From: a virus
Length of the DNA: 64,000 nt
IMG/VR virus record: IMGVR_UViG_3300032304_002326
Coordinates: 1 to 64,000 of that record
Reading direction: 5' to 3' (one strand)
Positions within the stretch are counted from its first letter, which is position 1, and every line of letters starts with the position of its first letter. A program made the translations under genes and the position numbers. Positions 53,076-61,843 of the stretch are shown here, one piece after another. The notes under the pieces are model-generated. The model searched no databases and had not been told where the DNA came from. It saw only the letters and a program-made list of their open reading frames with translations.

Positions 53076-55187
53076 TTACATTTTAGGTTTTGGGCTTTTA
53101 ACTGGTTCAGCTTCCCAAATTCTTTCTCTTCTTCTAGAAGGTTTAACTGGTGTTTCAGGTAAAACAACTGGTTCTTTAACTGGATTATCAGGAATAGTAA
53201 TAGGTCCAAGTGTATTTGTATCTTCCATTTCTCTTAATTTTTGAATTATAGGATTATTATTTGCAAATATACTACTATTTTTTGAATTATCAAAAGATTC
53301 ATTATTTTTTTTACCCCATTTTTCACCTTTACCTTTTGTACCACATGCTGATGGTGTTGGTCTACATGCTGGATAAGCTCTATCTTCACCTTCTTTTCTT
53401 CCACAAGGTTTACATTTTTTTCTACCAGTTTCTGAGTCTTTTCTACATGTATTACAGTCAACCCAACCTTGTGATTTACCTTCACCACCCTGTCTTTCAA
53501 ACCAACCATGTAACCCTTTTTCTTTTTCTTTTGAAAAATCTGTTTTTTTAGCTTCAGAAACATCAATATTTTCATCAGTTTTATTTCCCCAATTTTTAGC
53601 ACCAACTTTTCTACATTTTACTAACGCACCTGATGCATAGGCACTTGGCCAAACGTCATATCTACTTTTTACTTTATGGTAACAAGCGTCTTTTTTCTTT
53701 TTTTTTTCACCTTCAGCAACCATTTTAGATACTGGAGTTCTAGACCACATTTTACATGACCAATATTTTGGTGTAGTTCTATCTTTTGCTTGAGAACATT
53801 TATGTCTTGCTCTAAATGATTTTCTTCTTTTTGGGTCATCTCTTTTTATTTCCATATTAGGGTCACCAAAATTAACCTTAACAACATTTCCTTTTTTGTT
53901 TTTAACGTAAACTTTGAATTTTTTAACATCACCCTTAGTTGGTTTACCCAATTTAACAGTTTTACCCTTATATTCAGCTTCATTAATACCACTACCAATA
54001 AATAATTGTGCAATATCACTTTCTGGTGATTCAACCGAACCGTGAACATCTTCATATCCAGTTTCAGTTTCACCATCATAACCCATCTGTCCAGTTAAAA
54101 AATGATAAACTTCTTCAATATCATCTTTGGCAGTTGCTGCTAAATTTGAAATCCATTCACCATGATTTGAAATCTCACCATCAACCATACTAACATCCAT
54201 ATTTAATATTTCATGTGTTGCATGTTGTAATGTTTTTAAATTTTGAAAAAACATGTAATTATTTGATTCAGATTCTTCAGTCATTCTTTCTTTACCTTCA
54301 AAATAATGATATATATGTTCAACATCATTAGTTGATGTTGCAACATGGTCTAAAGCCCAACCATGGCCATCACTTAATATACTATTAATTTGATTTGAAT
54401 CCATTTCTAATAACTCACAAGCATCTTCGTACATTGAATATATGTCATTAAAAAACATTTCATTTCTAATACCTTGTTCATGGTTATCATGATTTTCATA
54501 AACTTCAATATCATCACCGAATTGACCATCACTTAATAAATCATCAGATTCCCACATTTGATTTTCAGCCCCTGGTGCAAACCCTGGGTCAGATGCAAAT
54601 TTTGGGTCTGGTTCATACAACTTATCATTTTCAGCTAATTCACCATCAGAATCCATATCTAATTCAGTATTATCTGATTTTGGTTCTTCTTCATCACTAG
54701 AAGAATCAGTATCTACGTTAACGTCAACGTTAACATCTTTACCTTTATCACCAGAATTTTTAATTTTTTTAATTATATCTTTTTGGTCTTCTTCATCCAT
54801 TTCACCAGTGTGTGTTGCTGAAATAACTGAATTAATTGCGAATTTTTCCAAATCAAAATCAGGTTGACCTTTATCTTCACTATATTTTCTAAGTGTAGTT
54901 CCTAATTTACCAGCAAGTTGCTGTATGTATTTTTCTGGGTCCTCATCTTCATCAGCTTCAACACCAGCATCAAAAGGAGTATCATTAAATGGTTTATCAC
55001 CTGATGGCTCAGCTTCAGGAGCCTCAGCATCACCACCCATATCTAAATCAATATTTTCACCACCAGTTTCGGTAGGTGTAGAAACATCTAAAGCTGGCGT
55101 ACTAGGTGCAGCCAGCTTTATTTTATATTTTACTTCTTCTTCTAGATTGTATCCATCCTCTTCATCAGCGAAAAGACCAGTAGACAT
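53076..55187 (-). CDS. Large acidic virion-type protein with cysteine-rich C-terminal modules
   Basis: 703 residues. The N-terminal 230 are acidic and disordered. The middle has two helical modules, each closing with a similar xxVEHIYHYFEGK / IEEVYHFLTGQ. From about 465 come Cys-rich modules: CSQAKDRTTPKYWSCKMW, then ACYHKVKSRYDVWPSAYASGALVKCRKVGAKNWG, which I recognise from T4-like cyanophage and giant-virus proteins, then GWVDCNTCRKDSETGRKKCKPCGRK and YPACRPTPSACGTKGKG. The modules are thought to bind metal or nucleic acid. Ends EAEPVKSPKPKM. Confidence 0.7.
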   Translation of the reverse strand: MSTGLFADEEDGYNLEEEVKYKIKLAAPSTPALDVSTPTETGGENIDLDMGGDAEAPEAEPSGDKPFNDTPFDAGVEADEDEDPEKYIQQLAGKLGTTLRKYSEDKGQPDFDLEKFAINSVISATHTGEMDEEDQKDIIKKIKNSGDKGKDVNVDVNVDTDSSSDEEEPKSDNTELDMDSDGELAENDKLYEPDPKFASDPGFAPGAENQMWESDDLLSDGQFGDDIEVYENHDNHEQGIRNEMFFNDIYSMYEDACELLEMDSNQINSILSDGHGWALDHVATSTNDVEHIYHYFEGKERMTEESESNNYMFFQNLKTLQHATHEILNMDVSMVDGEISNHGEWISNLAATAKDDIEEVYHFLTGQMGYDGETETGYEDVHGSVESPESDIAQLFIGSGINEAEYKGKTVKLGKPTKGDVKKFKVYVKNKKGNVVKVNFGDPNMEIKRDDPKRRKSFRARHKCSQAKDRTTPKYWSCKMWSRTPVSKMVAEGEKKKKKDACYHKVKSRYDVWPSAYASGALVKCRKVGAKNWGNKTDENIDVSEAKKTDFSKEKEKGLHGWFERQGGEGKSQGWVDCNTCRKDSETGRKKCKPCGRKEGEDRAYPACRPTPSACGTKGKGEKWGKKNNESFDNSKNSSIFANNNPIIQKLREMEDTNTLGPITIPDNPVKEPVVLPETPVKPSRRRERIWEAEPVKSPKPKM

Positions 55188-55207
55188 TCCATCTAATTTA
55201 GTTTCAA

Positions 55208-55978
55208 TTAATCTTTTTTTTTTAAAGTGTTTAACAACGCCGTTTTTTCAGATTCAGTTAATGAATTTAATAAGTCATTTACCTTATCATTAACATCTTC
55301 ACCAATAATTGAATCCATTTTTTCCATTGCTCTTTTGATACTAAACCCTTTTTTAGATTCAGTAACTTGATTAGCATCTGTTTCTTCATGTGATGGTGCT
55401 TCTGGCATTTCTTCATCACCAGTAATCATTTCATCAATAGCCATTTCGTTTTCAGATAATTTAACTTTTTCAAACTCACTATCAACGTTTTTGTCAGCAA
55501 CATTGTCACCAAATTGACTTTCATCTTTACCTTCTTTAGAATCATAAGTTAATTTTTCACCAGCTTTATCTAAAATATCTTTAGATGCTTCATTTTCAGA
55601 TAATAAATTATCATTTGAAAATGTATTAAAATTACCTTCTTTACCATAAGCCTCATTTAAACTCATGAATTTTAAGTTTAATTGTTTGATAGCTTTAGCG
55701 TATGTAGGATAAGCTTCAGATGTCTTGTTCATTAAACCACCAATATAATTGAAATCTTCAGTTACAATATTTGATTGCTTATTAGTTACTTTGATAAAGT
55801 AATTATGACCTTCTCTAACTATACCATAAACCTTACCATCAGGTCCTAATTTAGTTAACTCAACAACAGAATTTTTAACATCTTCATTTAATGAAGTTGC
55901 CCCCATTAATTCTCTCATTCTATTAAGTTTTTCATTTCCTTTTAACCCTGTAGGTTTAACTATAAATTGATTCTTCAT
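55208..55978 (-). CDS. Hypothetical core-like protein
   Basis: 256 residues. A basic start (KNQFIVKPTGLKGNEKLNRMRELMG), a compact beta segment (KVYGIVREGHNYFIKVTNK), then acidic helical sequence with repeated NE-containing sites (LSENE, LSLNE). Looks like an internal head protein. 21 bases upstream of the 53076 gene. Not recognised. Confidence 0.65.
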   Translation of the reverse strand: MKNQFIVKPTGLKGNEKLNRMRELMGATSLNEDVKNSVVELTKLGPDGKVYGIVREGHNYFIKVTNKQSNIVTEDFNYIGGLMNKTSEAYPTYAKAIKQLNLKFMSLNEAYGKEGNFNTFSNDNLLSENEASKDILDKAGEKLTYDSKEGKDESQFGDNVADKNVDSEFEKVKLSENEMAIDEMITGDEEMPEAPSHEETDANQVTESKKGFSIKRAMEKMDSIIGEDVNDKVNDLLNSLTESEKTALLNTLKKKD

Positions 55979-56004
55979 TTTATATTATTTTTTTCTTTTT
56001 TATA

Positions 56005-56262
56005 TTATAAACTAATTGACCCTAAATTAGGGCTACCAAAGTATACATCAGATTTATTACCAAGTAAATAAACCGTATCATTAGTCGCAGCACTAATGCT
56101 ATCAATTTTAATATTTAAAATTGAAGTTGCCACTAAATTAACATTAACACCATTAATTATTGCTGCTGTATTAGCAAATGTGTAAACTGATGAATATGTT
56201 TCATCAGTAAAATTAGCGTCTTGCCATGCCCTAATTATTGAAAACGTATCTCTACTAATCAT
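56005..56262 (-). CDS. Small hypothetical protein
   Basis: 85 residues, beta-rich with little charge (YLLGNKSDVYFGSPNLGS end). Head or neck component is possible. It has its own ATATTTATTAATAAAA motif upstream. Not recognised. Confidence 0.6.
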   Translation of the reverse strand: MISRDTFSIIRAWQDANFTDETYSSVYTFANTAAIINGVNVNLVATSILNIKIDSISAATNDTVYLLGNKSDVYFGSPNLGSISL

Positions 56263-56274
56263 ATTTTTAGCTAT

Positions 56275-56290
56275 TTTATTAATAAATATG
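56275..56290 (-). promoter_or_regulatory. Candidate phage promoter motif, minus strand
   Basis: Minus strand CATATTTATTAATAAA, about 12 bases before the ATG of the 85-residue gene. Confidence 0.5.
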
Positions 56291-56324
56291 AAGAAATAAT
56301 AAAAAAGATACTTTTACCAAATAA

Positions 56325-56350
56325 AAATGGGACCTAACTAAGTCCCATTT
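56325..56350 (-). terminator. Rho-independent terminator
   Basis: AAATGGGAC / GTCCCATTT, 9-bp stem, 8-base loop. On the minus strand it follows the transporter gene end and is succeeded by TTTTTATTT. Confidence 0.85.
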
Positions 56351-56366
56351 ATTTTTTTTTATAATT

Positions 56367-57191
56367 TTAATTTATCCGTTTTAAAACATCAGTTAATCTC
56401 GTATACATTTCAATAGCAACTGGTGCTGAAAGTAAAGATATTAAGAAGTTATTTATGTAAGAGTATACAATAATTACAGCACCAATTGTAATGTTCGGTG
56501 TAGTAAGTACTAATAATATTATGGCTATGAATAAAAATATATTTTTTATAATTCCAATAGTAAACCAATTCTTACCTTGTATTGTAGAATTATATATAGT
56601 TAATTGCCCTAGACGCTTAAAAAATGATACCGAATAATCATACCCACGTTCTATTGAATTAGCTTTATTTTCATTGTGGTCATTTCTAACCCTAATACAT
56701 TGTTGTATTTTTTTATAATAAAGCATAGCTGCTAAAATAATTAAAACCATAGCAATTGTTACTAAAACACCAACCTTCCAATTTTCTGAATAAATGAATC
56801 CTATTGACCCTAGTATAGTTACTATAGTCCCTATGTAATAATGCACATAACCTTCAAGTACACCAACTATTTCATATGCCATATCCGTTCTTGCAATTTT
56901 AGTCGATGCATCAAGATTTTTGTTTTTAAGTAATTTAAATACAATCCCATTGTAAATTTTAGTATATACTTTAGTGTCATATACCATTCTTTTATAATTA
57001 AAAAATACAGATAAAAAATATGAAAGACCTAATAACACTAACCAATGCCAGGTACCCAACATCAATCCATCAATACTTTTACCTAGAAGAAATGGTGTTG
57101 CAAGTATCGATAACTCAGTAAACAACATAAAAAAATAAATCCATAACAATTCACATTTGTGTTGTTTGAATATTTCATAAATTTTATTCAT
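56367..57191 (-). CDS. ABC exporter transmembrane domain without ATPase
   Basis: 274 residues. Five to six hydrophobic helices: LLWIYFFMLFTELSILATPF, WLVLLGLSYFLSVFF, YYIGTIVTILGSIGFIY, VGVLVTIAMVLIILAAML, FTIGIIKNIFLFIAIILLVL, with NITIGAVIIVYSYINNFLISLLSAPVAIEMYTRLTDVLKRI at the end. The last part is characteristic of type I exporter TMDs just before the nucleotide-binding domain, but the gene stops there. No ATPase gene is adjacent. Its start overlaps the KTSC gene by 8 bases. The signal is clear, the role unknown. Confidence 0.75.
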   Translation of the reverse strand: MNKIYEIFKQHKCELLWIYFFMLFTELSILATPFLLGKSIDGLMLGTWHWLVLLGLSYFLSVFFNYKRMVYDTKVYTKIYNGIVFKLLKNKNLDASTKIARTDMAYEIVGVLEGYVHYYIGTIVTILGSIGFIYSENWKVGVLVTIAMVLIILAAMLYYKKIQQCIRVRNDHNENKANSIERGYDYSVSFFKRLGQLTIYNSTIQGKNWFTIGIIKNIFLFIAIILLVLTTPNITIGAVIIVYSYINNFLISLLSAPVAIEMYTRLTDVLKRIN

Positions 57192-57615
57192 TTGTTGGAT
57201 TAAAGTAATTATTAATTTTAGTAATTAAATTATTTAATTTTGATTCTTTAAATTCACCGTCAACATTAAATTCATAAGTGATTGATTCCATATCATCGAT
57301 AATCGATTGTTGTTTCAATATCAATTCTTCTTTTTTAAGTTTATTGATTTCTTCTTCAATAACTTTAGCATCAACAGTTTCACCTTTTTCAAATGAATAT
57401 GGTTTTATGTGTGAATTTAAAATTGCACCTTGACTTTCAGCAGTTTCAAATCTTAAATAATCGGATGCTGATACATCCAAATAGGTATATTGTACACCAC
57501 GTTTAAATGTAATTGTTAATCTTTTACTTTCTTTATCATACTTTGATGATAAAATGTTTGATGAATCATACGTTGACTCAATCAAATTTTCTTTTTGTGT
57601 TCTTTTTAATAACAT
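57184..57615 (-). CDS. KTSC-domain protein
   Basis: 143 residues. STYDSSNILSSKYDKESKRLTITFKRGVQYTYLDVSASDYLRFETAESQGAILNSHIKPY is a KTSC domain (Y-x-Y-x-x-V, F-x-x-A-x-S-x-G, N-x-x-I-K). In cellular proteins KTSC occurs at the end of lysyl-tRNA synthetases and beside RNA-binding proteins; its role in phages is unknown. A helical C-terminal extension follows. Confidence 0.8.
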   Translation of the reverse strand: MLLKRTQKENLIESTYDSSNILSSKYDKESKRLTITFKRGVQYTYLDVSASDYLRFETAESQGAILNSHIKPYSFEKGETVDAKVIEEEINKLKKEELILKQQSIIDDMESITYEFNVDGEFKESKLNNLITKINNYFNPTNE

Positions 57616-57625
57616 AATTTATTTT

Positions 57626-57823
57626 TTATTGTTCCCTTATATAAAAGGTTATTGATTTTAATAGTTTTGAATAATCACCCTTATCATAATCACCAGATTC
57701 ACCAATCTCCAAATATGGATTTGATTCAAAATTTTCTTGTTTAATATTGTCACCATATTTTTCTCGAATCATTTCCATAATTTCTTCGAACGGTATTTCA
57801 ATCTCTCTAACTATTTTAGCCAT
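57626..57823 (-). CDS. Small acidic hypothetical protein
   Basis: 65 residues, highly charged (EIEIPFEEIMEMIREKYGDNI then YDKGDYSKLLKSITFYIREQ), no membrane segment. A-rich leader. It follows the 57825 gene by 1 base, so the two are co-transcribed. Not recognised. Confidence 0.6.
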   Translation of the reverse strand: MAKIVREIEIPFEEIMEMIREKYGDNIKQENFESNPYLEIGESGDYDKGDYSKLLKSITFYIREQ

Positions 57824-57824
57824 T

Positions 57825-58028
57825 TTATTTTGTTTTATATGATTTTATTTCTGATAAATTAAAAACTGTATTAATTGATGATTCATCATTCCCGTAATTT
57901 TTTTTTTCAATAATAATTAAGTAATTACCTGTTAGTAAAATACTTGCATTTTCAAACTTAACATTAATAATTGAATTAGTTTCTTTTTTTAATATTTCTA
58001 TTGTTTTGAAAATTGGTAAATTGACCAT
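57825..58028 (-). CDS. Small hypothetical protein
   Basis: 67 residues, alternating hydrophobic strands with polar turns (NVKFENASILLTGNYLIIIEKKNYG), a small beta fold. First gene of the minus-strand run, divergent from clpC. Not recognised. Confidence 0.6.
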   Translation of the reverse strand: MVNLPIFKTIEILKKETNSIINVKFENASILLTGNYLIIIEKKNYGNDESSINTVFNLSEIKSYKTK

Positions 58029-58078
58029 AATATATTTTTTATTATTTACTTGAAGGCAAATATAGTGATATTTATTTA

Positions 58079-58099
58079 AAAAAACAACAGTTGTTTTTT
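58079..58099. promoter_or_regulatory. Inverted repeat in the clpC upstream region
   Basis: AAAAAACAAC-A-GTTGTTTTTT, a perfect 10-bp inverted repeat between the divergent 57825 gene and clpC. It could be an operator or a bidirectional terminator. A GATATTTATTTAAAA element lies just upstream. Confidence 0.5.
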
Positions 58100-58139
58100 A
58101 TAAAAAAAATAAGTAATTTTACTAAAAACATTTTGCTAT

Positions 58140-59969
58140 ATGAATAGAGAAATAATACCAAAGCTAAAGAAAATAATTAGCGAAGCCAAACATGAAGCAA
58201 AATTAATGGATGACACTGTGGTTAAACCAGAACACATATTAATTGCAATACTAAGTGATAATAATAATGGATGTTCAGATGCATTAAAAAATATGCAAAT
58301 AAATTTAAGTTTACTTAATGACTACATATTTTTAGAATTAAATAATTCAAATTTAACCCCTAAAATTAGTAATAACACAAAAATAACAATACCTTTTAGT
58401 AAGGAGAGTAGATTATTATTTAAAGAGGTTGATTTAGAAGCTGAAAATTTGGGTGATAACCACATTGATACAACACATTTAATGATGGCAATATTAAACC
58501 CAAAAAATAAGGTAAATATTAGAAAATTATTAAACACTTCTGGTATTTACCATGAAAACTTTTCAAAAACTGTTAAAAAAATGAGAGATATGTTAGATGA
58601 TGTTAAAGGTTCATCAGATGATTCTGAAGATTTTGAATATTCAAGTAGTGAGGATAACAGAAAAGATAAAAAACCAAAAAGAAGTGCACCAAGTAAAACA
58701 CCAGTTTTAGATAATTTTTGTACTGATATAACAAAAATGGTTGATGAAAATAAAATCGACCCAGTTGTTGGTAGAGCAAATGAAATAAAACGTGTAACAC
58801 AAATCTTATCCAGAAGAAAAAAGAATAACCCAGTATTAATTGGTGAAGCTGGTGTTGGTAAAAGCAGTATCGTTGAAGGTATTGCACTACTAATCAAAAG
58901 TGGTTCGGCACCAAGAACATTAATCGATAAAAAAATATATTCATTAGATTTAGCATCAGTAGTTGCTGGTACTAAATATAGGGGTCAATTTGAGGAAAGA
59001 ATTAAAGCAATCCTAGACGAACTAAAAGCAAATCAAGATATAATTTTATTTATTGATGAATTACATACATTTGTTGGAGCTGGTAACGCATCTGGTTCAT
59101 TAGATGCATCAAATATATTCAAACCAGCATTAGCTAGAGGTGACATACAAGTAATTGGTGCAACAACATTAGATGAATTTAGAGAAAACATTGAAAAAGA
59201 TAGTGCGTTAACCAGAAGATTCCAACAAGTACTTGTTGAAGCAACAACAAATGAAGAGACTAAAATTATTCTTAATAATATTAAAGATAAGTACGAAAAA
59301 TATCATAGTGTTAGTTACACACCAGAAGCAATCGAAGAGTGCGTTAAAATGGCTGATAGATACATCACAGATAGAGCAATGCCAGATAAAGCAATTGACG
59401 TATTAGATGAAGCTGGAGCCAGCACAAACATATCTTTAGAAAAACCAGAAAGTGTTAAAAAACTTGAGGCAAAAAAAGAAGAAATATTAAAAAGAAAACT
59501 AGAAGTAGTTCAAAAACAAAAATATGAGGAAGCTGCCGAACTTAGAGATGAGGAAAGAAAAGTTAATGAGGAATTAGATAAAGCTAAAGAAAATTGGTTA
59601 GCTTCATTAGATAAGAAAAGAACAATTGTTGACGTTGAACTAATAGCTGAAACAGTATCAATGATGACTGGAATACCATTAAGTAAAATTTCTTCACAAG
59701 AAAATAAAAAACTAACGACCATGGATAAAGAATTGATGGGTAGAGTAATTGGTCAAGATGAAGCAGTTTTAAAAGTAATTAAAGCTATTAAAAGAAATAG
59801 ATTAGGTATTAGAAATATGAATAAACCAATTGGTTCATTCATATTTTTAGGACCAACTGGTGTTGGTAAGTGTTTTTTATCTGAAACTCAGATAGTTATT
59901 AGAAATAAAACAACTGGTTTGATTGAAACTATTGATATAAATGAATTAAAAAAACGAATAAAACACTAA
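58140..59969 (+). CDS. clpC: ClpC-type AAA+ ATPase, N-terminal part fused to a short N-intein
   Basis: 609 residues. Clp_N-type helices (1-150), a Ser/Asp linker, AAA1 with Walker A GEAGVGKS (235-242) and Walker B FIDE (304-307), a UVR-type middle (KQKYEEAAELRDEERKVNEE) as in ClpC, and the start of AAA2 to GPTGVGK (571-577). There the ATPase stops: residues 578-609, beginning CFLSETQIVIRNK, are an intein N-terminus (Cys1, block A), ending at a stop after 32 residues. The continuation is at 61199. Clp chaperones unfold proteins, alone or for ClpP; no clpP is in the window. Neither piece alone has a working AAA2. Confidence 0.92.
   Translation: MNREIIPKLKKIISEAKHEAKLMDDTVVKPEHILIAILSDNNNGCSDALKNMQINLSLLNDYIFLELNNSNLTPKISNNTKITIPFSKESRLLFKEVDLEAENLGDNHIDTTHLMMAILNPKNKVNIRKLLNTSGIYHENFSKTVKKMRDMLDDVKGSSDDSEDFEYSSSEDNRKDKKPKRSAPSKTPVLDNFCTDITKMVDENKIDPVVGRANEIKRVTQILSRRKKNNPVLIGEAGVGKSSIVEGIALLIKSGSAPRTLIDKKIYSLDLASVVAGTKYRGQFEERIKAILDELKANQDIILFIDELHTFVGAGNASGSLDASNIFKPALARGDIQVIGATTLDEFRENIEKDSALTRRFQQVLVEATTNEETKIILNNIKDKYEKYHSVSYTPEAIEECVKMADRYITDRAMPDKAIDVLDEAGASTNISLEKPESVKKLEAKKEEILKRKLEVVQKQKYEEAAELRDEERKVNEELDKAKENWLASLDKKRTIVDVELIAETVSMMTGIPLSKISSQENKKLTTMDKELMGRVIGQDEAVLKVIKAIKRNRLGIRNMNKPIGSFIFLGPTGVGKCFLSETQIVIRNKTTGLIETIDINELKKRIKH
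59871..59966 (+). mobile_element. N-terminal split-intein fragment
   Basis: 32 codons from Cys (59871) to His. Block A only; block B and all later intein motifs are in the other ORF. It is inserted after the Lys of the second Walker A. Confidence 0.85.
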
Positions 59970-60005
59970 CCAACACCAATTAGTCCGAACTTTTTAAATC
60001 TTCGT

Positions 60006-60022
60006 GATATTTATTATAAAAT
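60006..60022 (+). promoter_or_regulatory. Candidate phage promoter motif inside the intein
   Basis: GATATTTATTATAAAAT, 7 bases before the ATG of the endonuclease. It would drive the endonuclease and the C-terminal Clp piece independently of the first clpC ORF. Confidence 0.5.
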
Positions 60023-60029
60023 AGATATT

Positions 60030-61202
60030 ATGAAGATAAAAACAAGTAAAGGTATTAAAGAAGTGAATGAAGTGTTTCCAGATTTAGAAACATTTAAAAA
60101 CCAGGTTTTAAAATTAGATAAAAACATACGCTACAATAACGAAATGATAAAAAAAGAAATGGAATCACTGATGGTTAAATTAAAAGAACAAGTAGGTGTT
60201 GTTTCATTATCGTTGATGCGTGGTTGGTTAGTTAAAAATTATAATTTTAAAACTAAAAAATGGGGTAATATAGAGTATTTCATTGAACGTGGTTGGACTC
60301 ATGATGATACTTTGGTTGAATTAGGTAAACGAAATGAAGAATTAAAACAAAGGAATCGTTTATGTGAGGAATATTGGGTAAACAAGGGTTACACTAAGGA
60401 AGAAGCTATTAATGAAATTTCTAAACAACAAAAGAAGTCGTCTAAATGTGTTAAAACTTATCATGGTAAATCAAAACAAATGCTAGCTGATAAAGGTTAC
60501 ACCGAAGAAGAAATAAAACGTATTTGTTTAACACCAACAAATCATGAATTCTGGGTTAATAAGGGGTATTCTGAAAATGAGGCAAAAGAAATTATTAGTA
60601 AAAACCAAACTGAAGCTGCAAAACAAGTTGATTTTGAAAAAAGACTAATACCATCAAATATTGAGTACTGGGTTGAGAGAGGGCTTAATTATCAACAAGC
60701 TAAACTAAAAGTTACTGAACGACAAACAACATTTAGTTTAGATATATGTGTTCAAAAATACGGTGAAGAAGATGGTTTAAAAAGGTTTAATGAAAGACAA
60801 ATTAAATGGTTAACTAACTATAAAAAAACTAATTTCAGTAAAATTTCTCAAACATTATTTTGGGATATATTAGAATCAGAACCAACGATAAAAAATAATA
60901 ACATATTCTTTGCAACTTTCAAGAATGGTTTTAAAGATGATAGTGGTAAAAATAACGAATATCGATTATCATTGTTAAATGGTGTAATATTACCAGATTT
61001 TATTGATTTAGCTAAGAGAAAAATTATTGAGTTTGATGGTACTTATTATCATAGGTTAACGCCAGAAAATTCATTAAGAGAAGAAAAACGAGATAAAATG
61101 ATATTAGAATCTGGTTATGAAGTGTTACATGTTAGTGAATTAGATTATAAAAATAATAAACAAGAAATAATAAATAAATGTATAAATTTTTTAAATAAAT
61201 GA
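60030..61202 (+). CDS. Vsr-like homing endonuclease inside a split intein
   Basis: 390 residues. The first 250 hold repeated modules of the pattern E-x-W-V-x-(K/R)-G-x-(S/T/N)-x-x-x-A (YWVNKGYTKEEAINEIS, FWVNKGYSENEAKEIIS, YWVERGLNYQQAKLKVT), then VQKYGEEDGLKRFNERQ, common in phage endonucleases. The catalytic core is NGVILPDFIDLAKRKIIEFDG, TYYHR, then REEKRDKMILESGYEVLHVSE, matching the Vsr/EDxHD nuclease class reported next to split inteins in fractured genes. Its stop and the next ATG share ATGA, so the C-piece of Clp is translationally coupled to it. Confidence 0.88.
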   Translation: MKIKTSKGIKEVNEVFPDLETFKNQVLKLDKNIRYNNEMIKKEMESLMVKLKEQVGVVSLSLMRGWLVKNYNFKTKKWGNIEYFIERGWTHDDTLVELGKRNEELKQRNRLCEEYWVNKGYTKEEAINEISKQQKKSSKCVKTYHGKSKQMLADKGYTEEEIKRICLTPTNHEFWVNKGYSENEAKEIISKNQTEAAKQVDFEKRLIPSNIEYWVERGLNYQQAKLKVTERQTTFSLDICVQKYGEEDGLKRFNERQIKWLTNYKKTNFSKISQTLFWDILESEPTIKNNNIFFATFKNGFKDDSGKNNEYRLSLLNGVILPDFIDLAKRKIIEFDGTYYHRLTPENSLREEKRDKMILESGYEVLHVSELDYKNNKQEIINKCINFLNK

Positions 61203-61843
61203 AAAAAGAAATTAAATTAAATAAAATCTATAATCTCGATTTAGGTTCAACACCAGTTAGTGTTACAATTTTAGAAATTAATGAAAATGGTGTTATGTGT
61301 AAATATAATAATTCTTATGCTGGTAGGGTTGAGTTGTTAACATATGATTTATTTGAAATGAATGGCTTAACTAAACCATTAGATAGAATAGAGGAAATAC
61401 AAAAAAGACTTGAGAAATCAGATAATGTTTTATTATTTGATAAACACGAATTAGAATCTTTAAAAAAAATCAATAAAACAACCAAAATATCAGAGTACGA
61501 AGTTTTAACTGATGATGGTTTTGTTGATATAGAAGCATTGCATGAGACAATACCATATGAAGTATATCATCTTAAATTAAGTGATGGAAAAGAGCTTAAA
61601 TGTGCTGATAATCATATTGTGTTTAAACACAATGAAGTTAATCCGATTAATTTTGATGAAGTTTTTGTTAAAGATTTAAAATTAGGTGATAAAATTATAA
61701 CACAATATAATGATAATGGTGAATCTATAAATTCAATGGTTATTCAATTAACCAATTTAGGTTATGAAGAAGTAATGTATGACCTTGAATTAAAAGAAGG
61801 GTCTAACAAAAGATATTACACCAACGGAATTTTATCGCATAAT
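61199..61843 (+). mobile_element. C-terminal split-intein fragment
   Basis: 215 codons ending in Asn at 61843. Block B KCADNHIVF (His139, with Ala instead of Thr at the usual position) and block F/G YDLELKEG, YYTNGILSHN are clear. Residues 1-95 before the intein core are extra and unidentified. Confidence 0.82.
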
